Source: a virus | Length of the DNA: 30,901 nucleotides | IMG/VR virus record: IMGVR_UViG_3300009159_000213 | Location: 1 to 30,901 of that record | Reading direction: 5' to 3' (one strand) | Shown here: piece after piece, positions 25,383-30,901 of the stretch | How the letters are laid out: each line of letters starts with the position of its first letter | How positions within the stretch are numbered: the stretch's first letter is position 1 | Made by a program: the position numbers and the translations under genes | Notes under the pieces: model-generated | Database searches by the model: none | What the model saw: the letters and a program-made list of their open reading frames with translations, nothing else | What the model was told of the DNA's origin: nothing

Positions 25383-26629
25383 GATTGCAATCTATCTATA
25401 ATTTTTGTGGTGGAAAATCCTTCCACTGTGGGAAATATAATCACTTGTGCCAATTCATTGCCCACTGTGGTGGCCACTGTGTAATCCCCACCTTTAACAA
25501 TGATGTCTGGTTTAATTTCTTCTATGATTCTTTGTGGAGTATCTTCAGCAAATATTACCACTTCGTCCACCCAAGGCAACATTTCCAATTGACGTTTTCT
25601 TATGGCATAATCATTTACTGGTCTGCCCTCACCTTTTAATCTATGCACACTGGTATCATCATTTATACCCACTATTAATTTTTTACCTTGATTTCTAGCA
25701 AACTTTAACAATTCCAAATGTCCTGTGTGCAGTATATCAAACACTCCATTGGTCCATACTACTCCTTTGTTTAAATCTTCTTTGGTGACAGGCACAACAC
25801 CAAATTTTTCCACATTTCTTGCCGCAGCATAACAAGCCAATTCACAAGCACGTGGCACCGTCATGCCTCGCTTGATACCATATGCTATCACGGCCAACAC
25901 AGTGTCTCCTGCTCCTGTGACATCTGCCACTTCTCTCACAGGTTCTTTCACATGTGAGTATGATCCTTCTTTGGAAACAATATGAATACCTTTGGCTCCA
26001 TCAGTGATCACCAGCCATGACCAACGGTGTGTTTGAGCAAATTTTGCAGCTGAATCTACATCAAACGCACCATTCCAAGACTCATATTCTTTCATATTGG
26101 GTTTTACTAAAAATGCTCCATCATAATAGTCAGCACTTTGTTTAGGATCTACTAGTACCCACTGAGTTTTTTCTAAAATACTTTTTACTGTGTGTGATTT
26201 AATAACTCCTTTGGCATAATCACTGATTAATACCATGCTTTTTTCTGTGAGAGAAAGTAACAGTTGAGATAAACAACTGTCTTTGGTATATTGTTTTTCT
26301 CTATCCCAACGCAGTATGTGCTGACCCCTTTGTTCAACTAATCTTATTTTTGTAGTGGTAATAGGAGCATCTTCTGCTATGGATAGAAACACATTGCTGT
26401 TTTTTAATAAATTAACCAACCCGTATCCATCTGTATCTTTGCCCACTGCTCCATACAATTGCACATCATTGTAAATGGCAGCCACATTCACTGCTAAATT
26501 AGCAGCACCACCTGGAGAAACTTTTTGATTTTGTTCTAATAAAATAGGAATAGGTGCTTCAGGTGACATGCGATCAGCAGTGCCTACGATCCAACGATCC
26601 AGCATTATATCGCCGATTATTTTGATCAT
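25379..26629 (-). CDS. hldE: Bifunctional heptose-7-P kinase / heptose-1-P adenylyltransferase
   Basis: 416 residues with both domains. The PfkB-type kinase domain (1-285) has SPGGAANLAVNVA (38-50), VLVDPK (158-163), KPNMKE (176-181) and the DVTGAGD catalytic motif (236-242). The nucleotidyltransferase domain (290-416) has TNGVFDILHTGH (293-304, HxGH motif), RLKGEGRP (330-337), KGGDY (379-383) and GFSTTKII (404-411). It phosphorylates D-glycero-D-manno-heptose 7-phosphate at C1 and then adenylates it to ADP-heptose. Bacterial HldE is about 477 residues, so this copy has a trimmed linker but all main motifs. It forms TAATG with the Nudix stop and overlaps hldD. GmhA and GmhB are absent from the window. 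Confidence 0.93.
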   Translation of the reverse strand: MIKIIGDIMLDRWIVGTADRMSPEAPIPILLEQNQKVSPGGAANLAVNVAAIYNDVQLYGAVGKDTDGYGLVNLLKNSNVFLSIAEDAPITTTKIRLVEQRGQHILRWDREKQYTKDSCLSQLLLSLTEKSMVLISDYAKGVIKSHTVKSILEKTQWVLVDPKQSADYYDGAFLVKPNMKEYESWNGAFDVDSAAKFAQTHRWSWLVITDGAKGIHIVSKEGSYSHVKEPVREVADVTGAGDTVLAVIAYGIKRGMTVPRACELACYAAARNVEKFGVVPVTKEDLNKGVVWTNGVFDILHTGHLELLKFARNQGKKLIVGINDDTSVHRLKGEGRPVNDYAIRKRQLEMLPWVDEVVIFAEDTPQRIIEEIKPDIIVKGGDYTVATTVGNELAQVIIFPTVEGFSTTKIIDRLQS

Positions 26630-27063
26630 TATAGAAATTTTAACATCTTGAAAACTGTTTCCAGTTTCATTTGATTAGTTTTGTTTTGAAGTGTGTTTCT
26701 TAATCCTTGATGCAAAGGCTTTGGCCATTTTCCAAACACTACCCAAGCATATCCATCGTGCTCTTCATTTAATTTAGGAATGAACTCATTTTTTACCACA
26801 CACAGATATGTATGATATAAAAAATTTTCATCATTACTCACAAAAGTTTCTAATGGTATGGTTTTAATAATATTTACAGAACCAATTTCTTCACTGATTT
26901 CTCTTTTTAAAGATTCCCACGGTGTTTCTTCATCAGTGTTTTTACCACCTACTAATCCCCACACATTAGATTGTTTACTTTGAGTTCTGTGTAAGAACAA
27001 AAATCTTTGGGTATCCAAATTATAGAACAAGGCTCCGCAGCCAATGATTTTCTTATTGGTCAT
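26629..27063 (-). CDS. Nudix hydrolase
   Basis: 144 residues. A complete Nudix box runs from G40 to G61: G-x5-E46-x7-R54-E55-x2-E58-E59-x-G61. The N-terminus IIGCGALFYNLDTQRFLFLHR is the first beta-strand pair typical of the fold. Nudix enzymes hydrolyse nucleotide-diphosphate-linked compounds with Mg2+. The stop shares one base with the hldE start, so the two are translationally coupled. A role in nucleotide-sugar turnover, such as ADP-heptose or ADP-ribose, is suggested by that coupling but not shown. General nucleotide cleaning is an alternative. Confidence 0.9.
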   Translation of the reverse strand: MTNKKIIGCGALFYNLDTQRFLFLHRTQSKQSNVWGLVGGKNTDEETPWESLKREISEEIGSVNIIKTIPLETFVSNDENFLYHTYLCVVKNEFIPKLNEEHDGYAWVVFGKWPKPLHQGLRNTLQNKTNQMKLETVFKMLKFL

Positions 27064-27076
27064 ACAAATAATTATG

Positions 27077-27559
27077 CTATAGACTTAGGTTCCAGGTTCC
27101 TTTGCGATATTCGCCTTCAAAGCTCAATAACCATGCTGCGCCGTCCCATTTGTATTGAACACCTGTGTTAAGATTGGTAGTATAAGTTAATTCAATTGCA
27201 GAATCTTCAGTGTTAGAATTGGCACTAGCATCAAATATTATATTCCAACGTGATCCATCCCATTCAATAATATCGTTGGCTCCTGCCACAAGATCAGAAG
27301 TGTCTATGTTTTTCCAAGCATCGGCTCCATCAGTATTGGATATAGATCCAATGTCATTCAATAATAATAATCTTACTCCTGAATTTTTTATGCTGGTAGG
27401 ATTGTATGTGGTTGGATCTACGATATAGTCCACTGTGCCTCTGTTGGTTACTCCATTGATCAGCGTGTTGGTTGGGATGGTATCTATATCCCAAATAATA
27501 ATTAATTGATTTTCATTCAAGCTGTTCAAAGCAATGGTTCCTGATATAGTGCTATCCAT
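27077..27559 (-). CDS. Virion-associated protein downstream of gp15, start uncertain
   Basis: 160 residues from the ATG at 27559. It is beta-rich; the C-terminal half has DAWKNIDTSDLVAGANDIIE, TTNLNTGVQYKWDGAAW and SFEGEYRKGTWNLSL, motifs that recur in conserved virion-associated proteins of marine T4-like phages. Sense codons continue upstream, in the same frame as gp15, to the gp15 stop, and the ribosome site before 27559 is poor. The ATG at 27608, which overlaps the gp15 stop as ATGA, opens only 8 codons in another frame. Removing one base from the three-base homopolymer at 27601-27603 would join it in frame (MNYQAGISRILLERSDMDS). The gene may be intact but start-frameshifted, or the assembly may be off by one base. 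Function unknown. Confidence 0.65.
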   Translation of the reverse strand: MDSTISGTIALNSLNENQLIIIWDIDTIPTNTLINGVTNRGTVDYIVDPTTYNPTSIKNSGVRLLLLNDIGSISNTDGADAWKNIDTSDLVAGANDIIEWDGSRWNIIFDASANSNTEDSAIELTYTTNLNTGVQYKWDGAAWLLSFEGEYRKGTWNLSL

Positions 27560-27608
27560 ATCAGAACGTTCTAAAAGTATTCTACTGATACCTGCTTGAT
27601 AAATTCAT
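27560..27608 (-). other. Apparent 1-base frameshift at the start of the gp15-adjacent gene
   Basis: On the minus strand the sequence begins ATGAATTTATC, with TGA being the gp15 stop. Read from this ATG it gives MNLSSRYQ then a stop. With one T fewer it reads MNYQAGISRILLERSDM and joins the 160-residue frame. The 4-base ATGA overlap is the usual junction style in this gene string. Confidence 0.6.
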
Positions 27609-28540
27609 GGATATGCATCTAATACTTTTCTCCAATTGGTTGTTCCTACTACGCCTTTGTCGATAATTTGTGCAACATTTCCTAACACAATAATATCCCA
27701 ATCACTGATTGTGGTTCCAATCACTGAATCAGCATCAGTTCTTACCACTTTGCTGGTATTTACACTGCCATCAGCAGTGGTATTGATATCTGCTCTGGCA
27801 GTATCAGTGGGTTCGTCTGAATATGCTTTCATCTCAGGCATGCTCATTCCTAAATCAATATTGCCTGTTTTTTCATTAAAAATACTTGTGATAATTTTTG
27901 TAATTACTCCTAATTTTTTTACTTTGGTTGGAGCACTAATAAAAATTGGAGTGGTAAATTGTAATGTGGCAATATCTATTTCACTTTCAGTTCCTGTAGG
28001 AATACCTCTCGAACTAAATGTTATTCCATTAAGATCCAACACAGTTAAACTGGTCCAATCTATATAATTGTCAGTGGTTTGAAGTTCAAGACTGGGATTA
28101 AACAACATTAATATTTGTTCTAATATTTGTAATTTTTGATCTGTATTTGTAGACCAGATGTCCACACTAACTCCCAAAGTATAAGGAGTAGGCATTAATC
28201 TTTCCACAGTGTAGTTGGCTCCTTGAACATTTAGATATTCTTCATTATTCTCATCAAATGCTCTTTCTCTCACATGAATTTTACTCACAAATGTAGCATC
28301 AGCTGTGCGACTTCTGTCCATTTCCAAAGAAGTTATGTACACAGCCATGCGTGGAGCACTGGGTATTTTATTTTCACTGTTGTCTCTAATAATATGGGCC
28401 ACTTGTCTGGTTAGATCTCCATACATTACTGGTATGGTTTTTAATTCACCTTTGCCATCTTTGTAGGCAAAGTTACTCATCAATCTCACAATTTGAGTGA
28501 TGTATCTACGTATTTGTCCGTCGTAAAAAAATTGACTCAT
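27605..28540 (-). CDS. 15: T4 gp15-like tail sheath terminator protein
   Basis: 311 residues. The N-terminus FFYDGQIRRYITQIVRLMSN matches the gp15 start (FxY-x-x-RRY-x-x-x-x-x-x-x-SN). IPVMYGD (37-43), PSAPRMAVYI, KIHVRER and the LEQILMLFNPSLELQ region (gp15: VEQILPYFQPH) follow in the same order as in T4. gp15 caps the tail tube and sheath and connects the tail to the neck. T4 gp15 is about 272 residues; the extra length is an acidic Thr/Asp-rich C-terminal stretch (about 245-311). The gene starts 2 bases after the gp14-like stop. Confidence 0.88.
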   Translation of the reverse strand: MSQFFYDGQIRRYITQIVRLMSNFAYKDGKGELKTIPVMYGDLTRQVAHIIRDNSENKIPSAPRMAVYITSLEMDRSRTADATFVSKIHVRERAFDENNEEYLNVQGANYTVERLMPTPYTLGVSVDIWSTNTDQKLQILEQILMLFNPSLELQTTDNYIDWTSLTVLDLNGITFSSRGIPTGTESEIDIATLQFTTPIFISAPTKVKKLGVITKIITSIFNEKTGNIDLGMSMPEMKAYSDEPTDTARADINTTADGSVNTSKVVRTDADSVIGTTISDWDIIVLGNVAQIIDKGVVGTTNWRKVLDAYP

Positions 28541-28542
28541 GA

Positions 28543-29700
28543 TTAATTGTCCGCTTTAGGTTTAAGTGCTTGTGATAAACTCTGTCTTTGTTCAATGGTT
28601 TGTCCAGCCACTGTGGTAGTGTTTGTGTTGTTTACAAATCCCATTTTTTGTGTATTTCTAGTATTAGAGTTGTTCAAAGTCATACGCACAGCGTCTTCCA
28701 TTTTAACCCAACGTGTGCCATCATATCTAAACAATCTATTGGGTAAAAAATCTGTTCTTAAAAAATAATCACCTTTGGCAGCACCTAAAGGAAATCCTAT
28801 TCCGTGACCAAACACTTCGCCATTGGGAGCAAAACCATCACCTAATAGATACCCATCATAACCATTTCTATCTGGTGTCTGATTGATTCTATCTGCCATT
28901 TCATTAGCAGTGCTGGCATCCAATGTGTTAATATCTGTGGTAACTAATTCGGGTTTACCTTTATCGTCCACTTGTAATGTGTACAAATGTTTGGTGTTAT
29001 AACCACTCTTACCTGTGTCTGCTTCTGCTTGTGCTATCACAGCATTGTTGATTTGCATCTCTTTTTCATAAATGCTTAATACGTCTCTAAGAGTATTTTC
29101 ACTGCCTTCTTCAGCAGGTAAATCTAATATTTCTTTGAATTCTTGACTGTCTACTATTTGTTTAAGTTTTAATCTATATAAATGAGGATACCAAGTGGGT
29201 GAAAAACCTTCTGCTGCTCTGTTTATATCTTGTATCACATAAAATCTTTTCAATGCTACTTTGTAATCATTCAGTGCGAATTGATCTTTTAAATGAGGCA
29301 ATTCTATCACATCTCCAGCCATCAATTTTCTACCAATGGTTTTAACCGAAGCATTGATATGAACTGTTAAAAATATTGTGTCATTTTGTAAAAATAATCC
29401 AAATTGACTCATGTCAAAGTCAATGTCATTCACATTGTAAATCCCTCTGATTTGATAAATGTTGGGATCGTATTTTCTATCTCTATTTTCTAAAAATAAC
29501 AGGTCTTGAATATTAGTTTCTTTCACAGCATCATATCTAGGCTGAGTGGCTGTGGCATTTTCTTCATCGGGATTTACAGGTCCAAGGTATTTGTGTACAA
29601 AAACATCGGTGCCTCCCACCGTGAACATTTCTGCTATATTACGGTCTAAAAATGTATAATCATCACCTTTTTCGGGCTTATATAAACTGAGTCTGGGCAT
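28543..29700 (-). CDS. T4 gp14-like neck protein
   Basis: 385 residues, longer than T4 gp14 (256). Residues about 30-170 carry the gp14-like core: GTDVFVHKYLGP, LENRDRKYDPNIYQIRG, FGLFLQNDTIFLTVHIN, GDVIELPHLKDQFALND and the RFYVIQDI/YRLKLKQI strands, analogous to the gp14 succession GLQxxDxxxLxI ... GDLIYFP ... FEIxxVE. The C-terminal 200 residues are an extension with a coiled-coil-like stretch (IYEKEMQINNAVIAQAEAD) and a possible carbohydrate- or virion-contact segment (YFLRTDFLPNRLFRYDG). It would lie in the neck, between the gp13 partner and the tail cap. It could be a separate gp14-related virion protein rather than gp14 itself. A late-promoter-like AATAAATA lies immediately upstream. 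Confidence 0.65.
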   Translation of the reverse strand: MPRLSLYKPEKGDDYTFLDRNIAEMFTVGGTDVFVHKYLGPVNPDEENATATQPRYDAVKETNIQDLLFLENRDRKYDPNIYQIRGIYNVNDIDFDMSQFGLFLQNDTIFLTVHINASVKTIGRKLMAGDVIELPHLKDQFALNDYKVALKRFYVIQDINRAAEGFSPTWYPHLYRLKLKQIVDSQEFKEILDLPAEEGSENTLRDVLSIYEKEMQINNAVIAQAEADTGKSGYNTKHLYTLQVDDKGKPELVTTDINTLDASTANEMADRINQTPDRNGYDGYLLGDGFAPNGEVFGHGIGFPLGAAKGDYFLRTDFLPNRLFRYDGTRWVKMEDAVRMTLNNSNTRNTQKMGFVNNTNTTTVAGQTIEQRQSLSQALKPKADN

Positions 29701-29705
29701 GCGTA

Positions 29706-29713
29706 TATTTATT
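29706..29713 (-). promoter_or_regulatory. Late-promoter-like AATAAATA for the minus-strand string
   Basis: AATAAATA on the minus strand matches TATAAATA at 7 of 8 positions. With T4 geometry transcription would start at or near the A of the gp14-like ATG at 29700, giving a leaderless message. It is the only good late element seen ahead of the nine minus-strand genes. Confidence 0.5.
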
Positions 29714-29728
29714 CATGCTGTGTCTAGT

Positions 29729-29748
29729 GCTAAATATGTTATAGGAAC
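29729..29748 (+). promoter_or_regulatory. Late-promoter-like GCTAAATA plus RBS for gp13
   Basis: GCTAAATA (29729-29736) shares the TAAATA core, 6 of 8 with the T4 late consensus. TAGGAA (29743-29748) is a fair ribosome site 6 bases before the ATG at 29755. With the minus-strand element at 29706-29713 it forms a compact divergent late promoter pair in a 54-base gap. Confidence 0.45.
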
Positions 29749-29754
29749 CCTTTA

Positions 29755-30513
29755 ATGAGCGAATTACAAACACAAAAACAAGAGATATTTGACTTCGTAA
29801 AAACCATGCTGGGCGGTGGTATGGTAGAGGTTGAATTAGACCCTGCACACTATGAAGTGGCGTTAAGTCGTGCTTTGGGTAGATATCGTCAAAGATCAGA
29901 TAATTCAGTGGAAGAAAGTTACTTGTTTTTGCCTATTATTCCAGATGAAAACAGTTACACATTGCCCAATGAAGTCATTGAAGTGCGTCAAATTTTTAGA
30001 AGATCTGTTGGATCTCGAAGCGGTGGTGGAGATGGCGGCACAGTGTTTGAACCTTTCAATCTAGCTTACACCAACACTTATCTTTTGGCAAGTTCTAACA
30101 TGGGCGGGTTGGCCACTTATGATATGTTTGCTCAATATCAGGAAATGGTGGGTAGAATGTTTGGTGCTTTTATAGAATTCAAATGGAATCCTGTGACTAA
30201 AGTTTTAACATTATTACAAAGACCCAGATCAAATGAAACATTGATGTTGTTTGCTTACAATTATAGACCTGACAGTCAATTATTTTTAGATTACAAATCC
30301 AAAGAATGGATCAAAAGTTGGACATTGGCACAATGCAAATACATGCTGGGTGAAGCCAGATCTAAATTCAACACTGTGGCAGGACCACAAGGTGGAACCA
30401 CACTGAATGGTGACACATTAAAAGCCGAAGCACAAGCAGAAATGGACAAATTAGACCAAGAATTGGCAACACAGATTGCTGGTGGCAAAGGTTACAGTTT
30501 CACAATCGGTTAA
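29755..30513 (+). CDS. 13: T4 gp13-like neck protein
   Basis: 252 residues. Signature stretches of marine T4-like gp13 are all present: VKTMLGGGMVEVELDPAHYE (15-34), RYRQRSDNSVEESY, EVIEVRQIFRRSVGS, NTYLLASSNMGGLATYD, YQEMVGRMFGAFIEFKWNP, and LGEARSKFNTVAGPQGGTTL with LNGDTLKAEAQAEMDKL at the C-terminus. gp13 forms the neck ring with gp14, joining the head portal to the tail. In T4 genes 13, 14 and 15 run in one direction; here gp13 is on the plus strand and its partners are on the minus strand. The start is supported by TAGGAA. Confidence 0.9.
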   Translation: MSELQTQKQEIFDFVKTMLGGGMVEVELDPAHYEVALSRALGRYRQRSDNSVEESYLFLPIIPDENSYTLPNEVIEVRQIFRRSVGSRSGGGDGGTVFEPFNLAYTNTYLLASSNMGGLATYDMFAQYQEMVGRMFGAFIEFKWNPVTKVLTLLQRPRSNETLMLFAYNYRPDSQLFLDYKSKEWIKSWTLAQCKYMLGEARSKFNTVAGPQGGTTLNGDTLKAEAQAEMDKLDQELATQIAGGKGYSFTIG

Positions 30514-30520
30514 TATTTCA

Positions 30521-30559
30521 TTGACATTGGCATAAACTTAAAGTACAATAGTGCTTTAA
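30521..30559 (+). promoter_or_regulatory. Sigma70-type promoter with dyad, ahead of dNMP kinase
   Basis: TTGACA (30521-30526), a 17-base spacer and TACAAT (30544-30549) form a near-perfect host sigma70 promoter. The expected start is about 30556-30558, giving a leader of only a few bases before the ATG at 30561. A 9-base dyad, TTAAAGTAC / GTGCTTTAA with one mismatch (30538-30559), spans the -10. This suits early expression by host polymerase and possible repression later. Confidence 0.7.
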
Positions 30560-30560
30560 T

Positions 30561-30901
30561 ATGATTATCGGAATTTGCGGATTAATAGGCAGTGGAAAAG
30601 ATACCATTGCTGATTGCTTGGTTGAACAACACAATTTTCAAAAAATATCTTTTGCTGACAAACTCAAAGATGCTGTGGCTCAAATGTTCGATTGGGATAG
30701 ACAATTGCTGGATGGTAAAACAGATGAAAGCAGAGCTTGGAGAGAACAGCCCGATGCTTATTGGAGCAAAGAAGTGGGCAGCACAGTAACTCCCAGATTA
30801 GCTCTACAAAAGTTTGGCACAGAATGCATGCGTAATGGATTTTATGATGGCATATGGGTCAGTTTGACCAAGAAAAAAATTATAGAAAATCCTCAGATCA
30901 A
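30561..30901 (+). CDS. 1: Deoxynucleoside monophosphate kinase (T4 gp1-like), 3'-truncated
   Basis: 113 complete codons are visible and the frame runs off the right edge, so the C-terminus is missing. The P-loop is GLIGSGKDT (residues 7-15), followed by the gp1-type lid and base-binding region: FADKLKDAVA, a Trp-rich REQPDAYWSKEVG stretch, TPRLALQKFGTECMRNGF and IWVSL. The comparable T4 gp1 regions are GVKRSGKDT and RRLMQALGTDLI. The enzyme phosphorylates dNMPs for phage DNA synthesis. It has its own sigma70-like promoter and no Shine-Dalgarno, unlike the late genes beside it. It marks the boundary from the structural to the nucleotide-metabolism region. Confidence 0.88.
   Translation, partial: MIIGICGLIGSGKDTIADCLVEQHNFQKISFADKLKDAVAQMFDWDRQLLDGKTDESRAWREQPDAYWSKEVGSTVTPRLALQKFGTECMRNGFYDGIWVSLTKKKIIENPQI

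Noticed and set aside
30592-30789. 65-codon open frame near the right edge.
   Set aside because: It is out of frame with the dNMP kinase at 30561, whose P-loop and downstream motifs are clear.
1-30901. CRISPR array, tRNA genes, insertion sequences, integrase or attachment sites.
   Set aside because: Gaps between genes are under 100 bases; none holds spaced direct repeats, a cloverleaf, or transposase coding. The only repeats seen are protein-module repeats and short promoter-like elements.

Overview
The window is part of the genome of a T4-like marine myovirus. The evidence is recognisable neck and tail proteins (gp13, a gp14-like protein, gp15), a T4 gp1-type dNMP kinase, two giant tail-fibre or virion proteins of the type carried by cyanophages and pelagiphages, and T4-late-type TAAATA elements in several gaps. 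Coding is very dense, with many 1-8 nt overlaps, no tRNA, no classical intrinsic terminator, and no gene-free stretch above 100 bases. The sequence is AT-rich. The host cannot be read directly. A Gram-negative marine bacterium is likely, and the heptose genes would suit a host with heptose chemistry, but SAR11-type or other hosts remain open. No photosynthesis genes are present.

Layout. (1) 1-10801, + strand: a 5'-truncated giant fibre with carbohydrate-binding-like repeats and a beta-helix, two small fibre-associated proteins, three tandem cysteine-rich glycine-rich paralogues (about 9-10% Cys), and a possible fibre-assembly protein. (2) 10876-14573, + strand: a sugar-modification cassette, GT9-like transferase / NodU-type carbamoyltransferase / GT9-like transferase, preceded by a perfect 12-bp inverted repeat. 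(3) 14615-22694, + strand: two small structural genes with late-promoter-like leaders, then a 2334-aa virion protein. (4) 29700 to 22695, - strand: one long gene string running gp14-like, gp15, a small structural protein with an apparently frameshifted start, Nudix, HldE, HldD, SGNH hydrolase, 2OG-Fe(II) oxygenase and cupin. (5) 29755 to the right end, + strand: gp13 and the start of dNMP kinase, the latter with a near-consensus sigma70 promoter.

How the genes may work together. HldE and HldD are the kinase/adenylyltransferase and epimerase of ADP-heptose synthesis. They lie in the same string as neck/tail genes, so the sugar is probably made late in infection. The GT9 family includes ADP-heptose transferases, and two GT9-like genes flank a carbamoyltransferase among the fibre genes. 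The most interesting reading is a phage-encoded system that makes an activated heptose and places a (possibly carbamoylated) sugar on an acceptor: the Ser/Thr-rich fibres, the host surface glycan or, less likely, DNA. The acceptor is not shown by the sequence. Both GT9-like proteins have Arg where heptosyltransferases have the catalytic Asp of the GD motif, so their chemistry may be unusual.
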